Assembly (NCBI GenBank): GCA_002700095.1
Contig: PACL01000079.1
Coordinates: 1 to 36,682, forward strand
DNA: 36,682 nt
Reading direction: 5' to 3'
DNA from: Fulvimarina sp.
Lineage (GTDB): Bacteria; Pseudomonadota; Alphaproteobacteria; Rhizobiales; Rhizobiaceae
In this document: in pieces, positions 1-7,923 of the stretch
How the letters are laid out: every line of letters begins with the position of its first letter
How positions within the stretch are numbered: the stretch's first letter is position 1
Made by a program: the position numbers and the translations under genes
The notes under the pieces: generated by a model
Told to the model about the DNA's origin: nothing
The model's input: only the letters and a program-made list of their open reading frames with translations
The model's database searches: none

Positions 1-4
1 GCGC

Positions 5-36
5 CATCCATGCTGGCCTCCCTCCCAGCATGGATG
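5..36. terminator. Strong hairpin, possible transcription terminator
   Basis: A perfect 12-bp inverted repeat (5-16 against 25-36) encloses an 8-nt pyrimidine-rich loop. It lies about 190 bases downstream of the minus-strand cytochrome b561 stop codon. There is no long T-run on either side, so a Rho-independent terminator is only one reading; the end of a transcript from the left of the window is another. The rest of 1-225 shows no convincing gene. Confidence 0.4.
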
Positions 37-225
37 TTGAATCAAACTTTCGAGCCGTTGGGAATCACCCCGATTCAGGCCAACTTCATCCCGCTCTAGG
101 GGGTCGTGCTCAAACGCCGCGCGGGCTCGATACCAGCGGTCCGGGAGTCAATCTCCCTGGCCGCTGGCATTATTGCCAGATGATCTTTTCCAAGTACCTG
201 TTCCCCGTTTTTCGGAATGATGCCC

Positions 226-768
226 CTACAGCATGCGGTGGAGCGTCCGGTCCCGCAGCAGGATGTGATGCTGCAAGACGCCGCCGAGATGCAGGCAGAA
301 CAGGACGAGGATCGACCAGCCGAGAAAGACATGGACGCTCATCAGCGTTGGCGCGAGGTCGGACTTGCCGATCGGGCTCCAGACAGTGACGAGGCCGAAC
401 CAGTCGAGAGGAAAGCCGAAGGCGTTGGTCGCCAGGAAGCCGGCGATCGGCTGGGCGATCAGGGCGGCATAGAGCAGCCAGTGGACCGTGCCGGCCAGTC
501 GCTTCTGCCAGATCGGCATGGGCGGCTCCGGCGGGGGCGTGCGGATCAGCCGGACGGCGAGCCGTGCGAGCATCACCCAGAGAATGATGAAGCCGAAGGA
601 TTCATGGACGAGATAAAAGGCGGGCTTGGCGTCGTCCTTGACGAATTCGATGACGAAGCCGACCGGCCAGACGACGAGGACGAGAAGGGCGACGAGCCAG
701 TGCAGGATGCGTGCCACCGGATGGTAGGCGACGACGTCCGCAGCGGGGGCTTCATCGGCGATGGTCAT
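226..768 (-). CDS. Cytochrome b561 family protein
   Basis: A 180-residue integral membrane protein of the bacterial cytochrome b561 (CybB) family, a four-helix di-haem b protein that passes electrons in the inner membrane, in E. coli from quinol (superoxide:ubiquinone oxidoreductase activity has been reported). Four hydrophobic segments are visible, and the histidines expected to bind the two haems are present: His23 in an RxxHW motif at the start of helix 1, His55 in helix 2, and His146 and His160 in helices 3 and 4. Length matches the family. It follows modC on the same strand with a 78-base gap and no evident terminator between, so co-transcription with the mod genes is possible; a link to molybdoenzyme electron transfer is only inference. 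The true substrate cannot be read from the sequence. Confidence 0.88.
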   Translation of the reverse strand: MTIADEAPAADVVAYHPVARILHWLVALLVLVVWPVGFVIEFVKDDAKPAFYLVHESFGFIILWVMLARLAVRLIRTPPPEPPMPIWQKRLAGTVHWLLYAALIAQPIAGFLATNAFGFPLDWFGLVTVWSPIGKSDLAPTLMSVHVFLGWSILVLFCLHLGGVLQHHILLRDRTLHRML

Positions 769-846
769 GGCGATCTCGTTCCTGTTGCGGCGTTCTTCTT
801 CCGCGCATAGCCCGAATTCCTCTCAGGTAGAAGACGCCGCCGCCGA

Positions 847-1983
847 TCAGCGTGTCGGTGCGGTCGCCAGCGACACCGACTTGATCTGCGCGAACAGCGT
901 GTCGCCGGGGGCGAGGGCCAGTCTTGCCGCCGAACGGCGGGTGACCTTCGCCATGAAGGTCGGGGGAGGGGCGTCGAGCCGGCTCTCTGCGACAAGGCGA
1001 AGGAGAACGGCGAGATTGGCGCGGCCCGCCGGCTCGATGGCGAGGATCTCGACGCGCAGCGTGTTGAGGATCGTCGACCGGGTGATCGGCTCGCGCGCCA
1101 GGCTGACGTCGCTCGCCTCGATCCTCAGCCGGCGGGTGAGCCCGATCTCGTCCGGCCCGCTGCCGTCGACGAAGACGGGCTGGCCCCAGAGATCGAGCTC
1201 GGCGAGACCGTCCTCGCCGTCGAAGCCGACGACCGTTGCGGGCAGGACGGCGGCGGCGTGGGGATGGCGCACGAAGCCGAGGCCGATGTCGGTGAGCGCC
1301 TCGTTGAGGGGGCCGCTCGCCCGCACGCGGCCGGCTTCGATGAGGACGATCCGATCCGCCAGTCGCTCGATCTCGGAAATGTCGTGGCTGACATAGAGGA
1401 TCGGCAGGTCGAGCGCGCCGGAGAGCGTCTCGAAGAAGGCGAGGATCTCGTCCTTGGCCCGGATGTCGAGGGCGGCGAGCGGTTCGTCCATCATCAGGAG
1501 CCGTGGGCGCGACAGGATCGACCTGCCGACGGCGACGCGCTGGCGCTCGCCGCCGGACAGGTCTGCGACGGAGCGCGACAGGAAGGGCTGGAGGGCCAGG
1601 AGTTCGATCACCTGCCGGCGCAGTTCGCCGTCGACGCCGCCGGGGCTGCGCCTGGCGCCATAGACGAGATTGCCGTCCACCGAGAGATGCGCAAAGAGGC
1701 TCGCCTCCTGGAAGACATATCCGAGCGCCCGGCGATGCGGCGGCACGAAGCGGGGGCCGTCCTGCCAGATCTCGCCACCCACCGAAACACTGCCTTCGAG
1801 GCGGGTGAGACCGGCGATCGCCCGCAGGATCGACGTCTTGCCGGAGCCGGACGGGCCGAACAGCGCCGTGACGCCGCGGGCGGGGGCCGAGAAGGCGGCA
1901 TCGACGGCGAAGTCGCCACGCTTGCCCGACAGCGCGACGGCGAGGGCGCTTCCTGTCTCCTCGTCCTGCCGGGCGTCTGTCAT
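847..1983 (-). CDS. modC: Molybdate ABC transporter ATP-binding protein ModC
   Basis: The ATPase subunit of the high-affinity molybdate importer, acting on the cytoplasmic face of ModB. The 378-residue protein has a Walker A motif GPSGSGKT (about residues 43-50), the ABC signature LSGGERQR (about 140), a Walker B LLMMDEP, and the switch histidine in YVSHD. A C-terminal extension of about 140 residues corresponds to the Mop/TOBE-like domain typical of ModC, which binds molybdate and tunes transport. I chose the ATG at 1983 because it overlaps the modB stop as ATGA and because the open frame upstream of it is only the shadow of modB. The motif order and the adjoining modB and modA make the assignment firm. 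Confidence 0.95.
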   Translation of the reverse strand: MTDARQDEETGSALAVALSGKRGDFAVDAAFSAPARGVTALFGPSGSGKTSILRAIAGLTRLEGSVSVGGEIWQDGPRFVPPHRRALGYVFQEASLFAHLSVDGNLVYGARRSPGGVDGELRRQVIELLALQPFLSRSVADLSGGERQRVAVGRSILSRPRLLMMDEPLAALDIRAKDEILAFFETLSGALDLPILYVSHDISEIERLADRIVLIEAGRVRASGPLNEALTDIGLGFVRHPHAAAVLPATVVGFDGEDGLAELDLWGQPVFVDGSGPDEIGLTRRLRIEASDVSLAREPITRSTILNTLRVEILAIEPAGRANLAVLLRLVAESRLDAPPPTFMAKVTRRSAARLALAPGDTLFAQIKSVSLATAPTR

Positions 1984-2654
1984 GGGCGGACCGTGCCGAT
2001 GTTGCGGCCGATCCGCGCCATTGCGAGGATCACGAGGAAGGAGAAGACCAGCATTCCGCCGGCGACCAGATGGGCCTCGCGGTAGCGCAGCTGTTCCACA
2101 TAGTCGAAGATGGCGATCGACAGGACGCGGGTCTCGCCGGGAATGTTGCCGCCGATCATCAGGACGACGCCGAACTCGCCGACGGTGTGAGCGAAGCCGA
2201 GGACGGCGCCGGTCAGGAACCCGGACCGGGCGAGTGGAATGGCGACAGTGAAGAACCGGTCGAGGGGAGAGGCGCGCAGCGTCGCCGCGACCTCCATGGG
2301 CCGTTCGCCCATGGCTTCGAAGGCGTTGCGGATCGGCTGGACGACGAAGGGCAGGGAATAGACCACCGAGCCCGCGACGAGGCCGGAAAAGGAGAAGGCA
2401 AGGGAGCGGACGCCGGCCAGCCCGCCGAGGCCGTCCGGGCCGAGGGCGATCAGAAGATAGAAGCCGAGCACCGTCGGCGGCAGGACAAGAGGCAGCGCCA
2501 CCAGCGTCCCGACGACGTCCGCACCGAGGGAGCGCGAGCGGGCGAGCCACCAGGCGAGCGGTGTGCCGATCACCAGGAGAACGAGGGTGGTGACACCGGC
2601 CAGTTCCAGCGTCAGGACGAGGGCCGCGAGGATGTCGCTGGTGTCGATGGTCAT
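1980..2654 (-). CDS. modB: Molybdate ABC transporter permease ModB
   Basis: The inner-membrane permease of the molybdate importer, 224 residues, the usual ModB length. It has about five to six hydrophobic helices and the EAA coupling-helix region that docks on the ATPase ([20 protein letters not shown], near residues 120-140). The sequence [20 protein letters not shown] in the C-terminal half is very characteristic of ModB and closely related oxyanion permeases. It begins 27 bases after modA and overlaps modC by four bases, so the three genes are surely one transcript. Tungstate transport (TupB/WtpB) is the main alternative, but modE and the two-domain ModC favour molybdate. Confidence 0.95.
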   Translation of the reverse strand: MTIDTSDILAALVLTLELAGVTTLVLLVIGTPLAWWLARSRSLGADVVGTLVALPLVLPPTVLGFYLLIALGPDGLGGLAGVRSLAFSFSGLVAGSVVYSLPFVVQPIRNAFEAMGERPMEVAATLRASPLDRFFTVAIPLARSGFLTGAVLGFAHTVGEFGVVLMIGGNIPGETRVLSIAIFDYVEQLRYREAHLVAGGMLVFSFLVILAMARIGRNIGTVRP

Positions 2655-2681
2655 GAGGCGATGGTCATTTCCCGGCGCGCC

Positions 2682-3428
2682 TCATCCTGCGGCGCCATAG
2701 CCGTAGCGCTCGATGATCGCGGCGGCCTCGGGTCCCTTCAGGAAATCGAGGAAAGCGCTGGCTGTCTCGTTGTCGCTGCCGGCTTCGAGCAGGACGGCAT
2801 CCTGGCGGATCGGCGCGTGATCCTCCGCCGGCACGACCCAGCGCGAGCCGGCCTCGCGTCCGGTGATCTGCGACAGCGCGACGAAGCCGAGTTCGGCATT
2901 GCCCGTCGAGACGAACTGGAAGGTCTGGGCGATGCTGCTGCCCTCGACGATCTTCCCTTTCAAGGCGTCGTAGACCCCGAGCTTGCGCATCGTCTCGACG
3001 GCGGCCGCGCCATAGGGCGCGGTCTTCGGATTGGCGATGGCGATGCGGCCGATCGCGGCGTCCCGCAGCGTTTCCGGCCCGGTAACGCGTCCAGCGTCGG
3101 CGCTGTAGAGGACGAGCGTTCCGATCGCATAGGTGAACTGGCTGCCCTCGACCGCGAGCCCCTCCGCGACCGCACGGGCCGGCCGCTCGTCGTCGGCCGC
3201 GAGCAGAACCTCGTAGGGCGCTCCCTGACCGATCTGGGCATAGAGAGATCCCGTCGAGCCGAAGCTGAGCTCGGCCGTGTCTCCGGTTTTCTCTGAAAAA
3301 GCCGCGGCGATCTCCCTGGCAGGCTCGGTGAAATTGGCAGCGACGGCCACCACGGTGGATTCGGCGGCTGCCGGGCTTGCCATGGATACAACGACCGCGA
3401 GGGCGGAGAAGGGAAGAAAACGGTTCAT
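2682..3428 (-). CDS. modA: Molybdate-binding periplasmic protein ModA
   Basis: The periplasmic solute-binding protein that captures molybdate for ModBC. The 248-residue product starts with a signal peptide (MNRFLPFSALAVVVSMASPAAA, cleavage likely before ES). The mature N-terminus VVAVAANFTEPAREIAAAF and the ligand loop SFGSTGSLYAQIGQGAPYEV are the typical ModA pattern, where main-chain amides and a serine hold the oxyanion. I chose the ATG at 3428 rather than an in-frame start at 3479 because GGAGG lies about six bases upstream and the signal peptide begins there. The gene is preceded by a promoter with an overlapping 24-bp palindrome, described separately. Confidence 0.94.
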   Translation of the reverse strand: MNRFLPFSALAVVVSMASPAAAESTVVAVAANFTEPAREIAAAFSEKTGDTAELSFGSTGSLYAQIGQGAPYEVLLAADDERPARAVAEGLAVEGSQFTYAIGTLVLYSADAGRVTGPETLRDAAIGRIAIANPKTAPYGAAAVETMRKLGVYDALKGKIVEGSSIAQTFQFVSTGNAELGFVALSQITGREAGSRWVVPAEDHAPIRQDAVLLEAGSDNETASAFLDFLKGPEAAAIIERYGYGAAG

Positions 3429-3437
3429 GCAAGCCTC

Positions 3438-3461
3438 CGATATGTTTATCAGAACATATCG
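3438..3461. promoter_or_regulatory. Probable Mo-box (ModE operator) before modA
   Basis: A perfect 24-bp palindrome: half-sites CGATATGTT and AACATATCG separated by six bases. It resembles the ModE operators of proteobacteria, which are AT-rich inverted repeats with CG-containing ends and a short spacer. It covers the putative -10 element of the modA promoter and reaches the ribosome-binding site, which fits repression when molybdate is plentiful. The regulator gene modE ends only 30 bases away. That ModE is the protein that binds here is inferred from position. Confidence 0.75.
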
Positions 3462-3479
3462 CTTCCGGGCACACGTCAA
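3453..3479 (-). promoter_or_regulatory. Putative modA promoter
   Basis: On the minus strand TTGACG (3474-3479) and TATGTT (3453-3458) are separated by 15 bases, somewhat short for a sigma-70 promoter. The -10 falls inside the 24-bp palindrome. It lies in the 62-base gap between modE and modA, so modABC can be driven separately from the upstream rbsK-modE pair. Confidence 0.4.
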
Positions 3480-3490
3480 GCCGGCGCCGC

Positions 3491-3880
3491 TTACTTTTCG
3501 TTTCGAGACCCTTCTTGCGGAGTGCCAGTCGGTGCCAGCAGGGATCGCAAGGCAGAGATTTCCTCGGCGACGGCGGCCTCGGCCCGCTCCTCGACGCGGC
3601 GGTAGCCGGCGGCCACCTGCCGACCCGTCGCCGTCAGGCTGGCGCCGCCGCCGCTGCTGCCGCCCCGGGCCGAGGTGACAAGAGGTTCGGCAAAGGCCCG
3701 GTTCATCTCCTCGACCAGCGACCAGGCGCGCTTGTAGCTCATCTTGAGCCTCCGTCCGGCCGCCGCGATCGAGCCGGTTTCCGCAATGGCCTCAAGGAGA
3801 CGGGCCTTGCCGGGGCCGATGCTGAGGTCGTCGCTGAGGCGAAGTCGCAGATGCGCGACGGCGCGCAGGCGAGGGCTCAT
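3491..3880 (-). CDS. modE: ModE-like regulator, DNA-binding domain only
   Basis: A 129-residue winged-helix protein matching the N-terminal domain of ModE, the molybdate-responsive repressor of modABC. The helix-turn-helix is visible at about residues 25-60 (LLEAIAETGSIAAAGRRLKMSYKRAW), followed by the wing and the glycine-rich segment GGSSGGGASLTATG usual in this family. The Mop-type molybdate-binding domains of E. coli ModE (262 residues) are absent; the protein ends with a helical tail suited to dimerisation. Such short forms are known in alphaproteobacteria, but how they sense molybdate is not evident from the sequence. The start overlaps the rbsK stop as ATGA, so translation is probably coupled to ribokinase. 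The likely target is the palindrome just downstream. Confidence 0.85.
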   Translation of the reverse strand: MSPRLRAVAHLRLRLSDDLSIGPGKARLLEAIAETGSIAAAGRRLKMSYKRAWSLVEEMNRAFAEPLVTSARGGSSGGGASLTATGRQVAAGYRRVEERAEAAVAEEISALRSLLAPTGTPQEGSRNEK

Positions 3881-4827
3881 CGACCGGAGAGCGCCGCGTC
3901 GATCTCCTCCGCCCGCGGCATGGCGCTCTGGGCTCCGAGCGTCCGGCAGGCGAGGGAAGCGGCGACGGCGGCCCGGCGTGCCGCATCCGCCGTTAGGGCA
4001 CCGCCCGCGAGGGCGCCCGCAAAAACGCCGACGAAGGTGTCGCCTGCCCCAGTCGTGTCGACGACCTCGACCGGCAGGGCCGGCAGGCGCTGCGACGCCG
4101 TCTCGCCGTCGGCGACGAGTACGCCGTCCGCACCGAGCGTGGCGATGATCGCGACCGAAAACTTCGCCGCAAGCGCTTCGGCCATGGCATCAGGCTCGCT
4201 CTCCGCCAGCTGCGACAGCCGTCCCGCCGCGGCGAGTTCGCTTTCGTTGACGACGAGGACGTCGGATGCGGCAAGAAGTCGCGCCAGATCGTCTTGCCGA
4301 AGATCATCGGGCACGGGCGCGAGATTGACGATCACCCGCCCGCCCGCGGTCTTCATGCGCTGCGCGGCCAGAAGGCTCTGCTCGAAGGGGATCTCCATCT
4401 GCAGGACGAGCACGCAGCCTGCGGCGAAGCAGGCGGGTTCGATGGCGCCGGCCATGGCTTCGAGATTGGCGCCGCTGGCCACCGTGATGGCGTTCTCGCC
4501 GTTTCGATCGATGGTGATGAAGGCGCAGCCGGTTCGCTCCGCGGCGGTTCGCAGGTTGCCCGTGTCGATCGCCTCGTTGGAGAGCTGGTCGCGCGCGCTG
4601 CGCCCGAGGTCATCGTCGCCGACGGCGCCGGCGAAGGCCACGGGGACGGTGGATGCTCTGGCCGCCGCCACGGCCTGATTGGCTCCCTTTCCGCCGAAAT
4701 ACTGCTCATAGCGCGGAGACAGGACGGTCTCACCCGGCCTGGCGATCGCAGCCACCCGGCAGACGAGGTCGATGTTCACCGATCCGAACACGAATACGGA
4801 CGGAGATGGCTGGGCCATGGCAGGCAT
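3877..4827 (-). CDS. rbsK: Ribokinase (PfkB family carbohydrate kinase)
   Basis: A 316-residue PfkB-family sugar kinase, most like ribokinase, which phosphorylates D-ribose at O5 with ATP. The first PfkB signature is seen near residues 45-60 (FGGKGANQAVAAARA), the substrate-side segment NLAPVP in the middle, and the second signature VVDTTGAGDTFVG near 255-267, where the GAGD aspartate is the catalytic base. The start GSVNIDLV is typical of ribokinase. No ribose transporter or rbsD is nearby; instead it overlaps modE by four bases. An alternative ATG lies three codons in. Substrate specificity within PfkB cannot be settled from sequence, so another pentose or nucleoside kinase is possible. Confidence 0.87.
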   Translation of the reverse strand: MPAMAQPSPSVFVFGSVNIDLVCRVAAIARPGETVLSPRYEQYFGGKGANQAVAAARASTVPVAFAGAVGDDDLGRSARDQLSNEAIDTGNLRTAAERTGCAFITIDRNGENAITVASGANLEAMAGAIEPACFAAGCVLVLQMEIPFEQSLLAAQRMKTAGGRVIVNLAPVPDDLRQDDLARLLAASDVLVVNESELAAAGRLSQLAESEPDAMAEALAAKFSVAIIATLGADGVLVADGETASQRLPALPVEVVDTTGAGDTFVGVFAGALAGGALTADAARRAAVAASLACRTLGAQSAMPRAEEIDAALSGR

Positions 4828-5197
4828 CGCTTGCGGCGCCCCTCTTCAAGCTGTCGATCCCGTGCTTGTCCTCCATTCCCCGCCGGCTCTCAAGAGGGAC
4901 ACTTCGGGCCTGTGCGAGGCCGCGCAAGCCTCGCACAGGCGGCAGGGTCTTCTGTGCGGCTGATGCGCAATGGTTGCGGATGCTCCCCAAGGTCCGGCTG
5001 TTCTGCCCTGTGCTGCGATTAATACGCAAACTACACTGTAGGATCATTACTGACGTGAGTTGCATCGCCCTGCAGTTGTGGCGTCGCCAGGACCGCCGGC
5101 AAGCCGTCCCGAAGCTCGATAAAGAATTGCTTAGGAGCTTGCGGCTAGTTTGCAGCGTAACGACGGAACGCCCTAACGGGACTGCAAGAGTCTTCCG
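4828..5197. other. Divergent gene-free region between rbsK and the che operon
   Basis: About 370 bases without a convincing gene. It must hold the rbsK promoter (minus) and the promoter of the chemotaxis operon (plus). The only marked structure is the hairpin at 4908-4940. The AT-richer part near 5020-5060 and 5120-5160 is the likely place for the che promoter, but I see no clear -35/-10 pair and no sigma-28 type box. Confidence 0.6.
4908..4940. repeat. Perfect 12-bp inverted repeat
   Basis: GCCTGTGCGAGG (4908-4919) and its exact reverse complement (4929-4940) enclose a nine-base loop. It sits between two divergent genes, where a terminator is not expected, and lacks a T-run on either strand. 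It could be an operator, a leader structure of the rbsK transcript, or an intergenic palindromic repeat; a copy elsewhere in the genome would favour the last. Confidence 0.5.
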
Positions 5198-7162
5198 ATG
5201 CAAATGAAGAATATCAAAATATCCACAAAACTGACGTTATCATTCTGCGCCCTTACGTTCGTCGCGCTGGTGATGGGCGTCGCAGTCTGGTCGAGCATCG
5301 CGAAGATCGAAACGGTGGCGTTCGAGAAGGACGGCCGCATCGCTTTGACGCAGGACGCCGTCACGGCGCGCTTCGCGGTGGCCCGGCAGGAGAATTCCCT
5401 GCGCGGCTTCATGATCACCCGCGACGACTATTTCGCCACGCGGGTCAAGGAGCATCACGCCACCTTCGAAAAGGCGCTGAAGGCGCTTCTCGACAAGGCC
5501 GGGCCGCAGAGTGCCTTTGCCGCGAAATACGATTCGATCCGCGCCTCGATGAATGCCTGGCAGAGCGAGATCGCCGATCCGGTGATCGCCAACGCCCGCC
5601 GGGACGAAACCTATCCCCGCGCTCTGGCGATCTTCAATTCCGGCAAGGCAGACGAGTTCATCGAGCCGATCGAGGGTGCGATCGACGCGAGCCTCGATGA
5701 GGCGCGAGCGGCGATGACCGAGGCGACCGTGACCGAGGAGGGCGCGATCTCGGCGGCGCTGGTGACGATCGTCGTCGGCGTGGGCATTTCCGTCATTGCG
5801 GCCGTCGGGCTGGGCATCATCCTGTCGCGAGGCGTTGCCGGGCCGATCAACCTGATGACCGGCGCGATGCGCCGCCTCGCCTCAGGGGAGAAGTCGGTGG
5901 CGATCCCGGCCCAGGGGCGCGGCGACGAGATCGGCGAGATGGCGGCCGCCGTGCAGGTGTTCAAGGACCAGGCGATCGAGGCCGAGAGGCTGGAGAAGGT
6001 CGCCGAGACCGCGCGGGTGAGCGAGGCCGAGGCCAAGCAGCGCCAGGCGGCGCTCGAACATTCCAAGGCCGAGGATCTGAGGGCCTTCATGGGTGTGGTC
6101 GACGCCAGCTTCGACCGGCTCTCGGCCGGTGATCTGACGGTCCGCATGTCCGGGCAGGTTGCGTCCGAATTCGAGCCGATCAAGGCGAAGTTCAACGCCT
6201 CGGTGGAAGAGCTGGAAGCGGCGATCGGCCATGTGGTCAGCGCGGTGGGGACCATCCGCATGGGCCTCAACGAGATCACCGTCGCCTCCAACGACCTCGC
6301 CCAGCGGACCGAGCAGCAGGCTGCTAGCCTCGAAGAGACCGTCGCCGCCCTCGGCGAGGTGACCGGCGGCGTCAACCGCACGGCCGAAGGCGCCGGGCAG
6401 GCTCGCAAGACCGCAGAGGCGGCGCAGCAGCAGGCGACCCGAGGCGGCCAGATCGTCGCCCAGGCCGTGACCGCGATGAGCGAGATCGAGGGCTCGTCCC
6501 AGCAGATCAACCAGATCATCTCGGTGATCGACGAGATCGCCTTTCAGACCAACCTTCTCGCCCTCAATGCCGGCGTCGAGGCTGCCCGGGCGGGTGAGGC
6601 CGGCAAGGGCTTCGCCGTCGTCGCCCAGGAAGTTCGGGCACTCGCCCAGCGCTCGGCGGAAGCTGCCAAGGAGATCAAGGTCCTGATCAATGCGTCCTCC
6701 GAGCAGGTCGGGCGCGGCGTCGACCTGGTGACGGCATCGGGCAAGAGCCTCGACGAGATCGTCGCCGAGGTCTCCGGCATGGCCGGGGTCATCGCCCAGA
6801 TCGCCGAGAGCGCCCGGGAACAGGCGACGAGCCTTCGCGAAGTGTCCGGCGCTGCCGACCAGATGGACAAGGTGACCCAGCAGAATGCCGCGATGGTCGA
6901 GCAGTCGACCGCCGCCGCGCAGACGCTGTCCGTCGAGACCGACGGGCTCGCCCGGACGGTCGCGCGCTTCAAGACCAATGCGGTCGCGGCTGTCGAGGCA
7001 TCGCCCCGACGCTCGCCCGCCGTGGCCGCCACGGCGACCGTCAGGTCGCCATCCGCCCGCAATGCGGCCCGGCCGGTGCCACAGATGAAGAGAACCGGAT
7101 CGGGGGGCGCCGCGCCCGCTGTCCAGACCGAAGTCGCAGCTCAAAGCTGGGAGGAATTCTGA
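5198..7162 (+). CDS. Methyl-accepting chemotaxis protein, first gene of che operon
   Basis: A 654-residue transmembrane chemoreceptor that controls CheA through CheW. An N-terminal membrane helix (about 10-30) is followed by a helical periplasmic domain of about 150 residues, a second membrane helix (about 185-210), a HAMP domain, a second HAMP-like segment (about 300-345) and the cytoplasmic coiled-coil signalling domain. The conserved hairpin tip is clear near 443-493 ([20 protein letters not shown], then [15 protein letters not shown]). The last four residues, WEEF, resemble the NWETF-type pentapeptide that tethers CheR or CheB. As first gene of the operon it holds the place of icpA/mcpE in rhizobial che1 operons, although IcpA is described as cytoplasmic whereas this protein has two membrane helices. 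The ligand is unknown. The stop overlaps the next start as TGATG. Confidence 0.93.
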   Translation: MQMKNIKISTKLTLSFCALTFVALVMGVAVWSSIAKIETVAFEKDGRIALTQDAVTARFAVARQENSLRGFMITRDDYFATRVKEHHATFEKALKALLDKAGPQSAFAAKYDSIRASMNAWQSEIADPVIANARRDETYPRALAIFNSGKADEFIEPIEGAIDASLDEARAAMTEATVTEEGAISAALVTIVVGVGISVIAAVGLGIILSRGVAGPINLMTGAMRRLASGEKSVAIPAQGRGDEIGEMAAAVQVFKDQAIEAERLEKVAETARVSEAEAKQRQAALEHSKAEDLRAFMGVVDASFDRLSAGDLTVRMSGQVASEFEPIKAKFNASVEELEAAIGHVVSAVGTIRMGLNEITVASNDLAQRTEQQAASLEETVAALGEVTGGVNRTAEGAGQARKTAEAAQQQATRGGQIVAQAVTAMSEIEGSSQQINQIISVIDEIAFQTNLLALNAGVEAARAGEAGKGFAVVAQEVRALAQRSAEAAKEIKVLINASSEQVGRGVDLVTASGKSLDEIVAEVSGMAGVIAQIAESAREQATSLREVSGAADQMDKVTQQNAAMVEQSTAAAQTLSVETDGLARTVARFKTNAVAAVEASPRRSPAVAATATVRSPSARNAARPVPQMKRTGSGGAAPAVQTEVAAQSWEEF

Positions 7163-7476
7163 TGCCCCGCAAATCCACCAAGGCCAGTTCCCTCGAAGGC
7201 ACGGTCTATTCCCTGCCGCCGGTGTTGGATCTGAAGGCGGCGACGCCGCTGGTCGAGAAGCTGATGTCGCTCAAGGGCCAGAATATCGTCCTCGACGCAT
7301 CCAAGGTCGAGCGTCTCGGCACCCAGTGCGTCCAGATCCTGATCGCGGCGGCCGCGACGTGGAAGGACGACATGGCCTCGTTTTCCATCGCGGAACCATC
7401 CGATTCCTTTACCTCCGGCCTTCATGTTCTTGGCCTCACTCCCCAGGCCATTCTCGAAAAGGAAGTTGCACAATGA
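7162..7476 (+). CDS. cheS: STAS-domain chemotaxis protein, CheS-like
   Basis: A 104-residue single STAS-domain protein. The family pattern is seen as LPPVLDLKAATPLVEKLM, then the core strand NIVLDASKVERLGTQCVQIL, where Thr54 lies about where anti-sigma-factor antagonists carry their phosphorylatable serine. In Sinorhizobium meliloti the gene in this position encodes CheS (97 residues), which binds CheA and speeds drainage of phosphate from CheY1; the position, length and neighbours here agree. The gene overlaps the receptor by one base and the following cheY by four (ATGA), so the stoichiometry is probably coupled. I assign the name by operon position and size, not by a sequence comparison. 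Confidence 0.75.
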   Translation: MPRKSTKASSLEGTVYSLPPVLDLKAATPLVEKLMSLKGQNIVLDASKVERLGTQCVQILIAAAATWKDDMASFSIAEPSDSFTSGLHVLGLTPQAILEKEVAQ

Positions 7477-7844
7477 AACGCACCATTCTCACGATCGACG
7501 ACTCCCGCACGATGCGCGAGATGCTGAAGGTCACCCTTGCGTCGCAGGGCTTCACGGTCGTCCAGGCCGAGGATGGCCAGCACGGCATCGAAGTGCTCGA
7601 AGGCATGGAAATCGAGCCGGACGTGATCATCACCGACATCAACATGCCCCGCAAGGACGGCTTCCAGTTCATCGAGGCAGTCCGCGCCAATGCCAGCCGC
7701 CGCGCCATCCCGATCCTCGTCCTGACGACCGAGAGCGACGCGGAGAAGAAGCAGCGCGCCCGGCTCGCCGGCGCGACCGGCTGGATCGTCAAGCCGTTCG
7801 ATCCGACCAAGCTCGTCGACGCGATCAATCGCGTCGCGGCTTAA
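7473..7844 (+). CDS. cheY1: Chemotaxis response regulator CheY (first copy)
   Basis: A 123-residue single receiver domain. The acid pocket DD (residues 9-10), the phosphorylation site Asp55 (VIITDINMP), the switch Thr85/Thr86 and Lys107 (VKPFDP) are all present. By position between cheS and cheA it corresponds to rhizobial CheY1, which acts as a phosphate sink for the CheA pathway, whereas the second CheY drives the motor; this division of labour is known in S. meliloti and inferred here. The ATG at 7473 overlaps the cheS stop as ATGA; the longer open frame upstream is the shadow of cheS. Confidence 0.93.
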   Translation: MKRTILTIDDSRTMREMLKVTLASQGFTVVQAEDGQHGIEVLEGMEIEPDVIITDINMPRKDGFQFIEAVRANASRRAIPILVLTTESDAEKKQRARLAGATGWIVKPFDPTKLVDAINRVAA

Positions 7845-7923
7845 GGCTCCGGCCATCGGCGCATCAGCTCGAATCAAATAGCCGGTACGCACGTGCCGGT
7901 TTGAGGGTGGAAAGAGACAGACC

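Noticed and set aside
30..389. Plus-strand frame at the left edge.
   Set aside because: Overlaps the antisense of cytochrome b561, no ribosome-binding site, Arg-rich shadow composition.
1984..2550. N-terminal extension of the modC reading frame.
   Set aside because: It runs through modB in another frame and has no resemblance to ABC ATPases; the ATGA overlap marks the true start. The same reasoning rejects the upstream extensions of the leuB, cheB, cheD, cfa and MDR genes.
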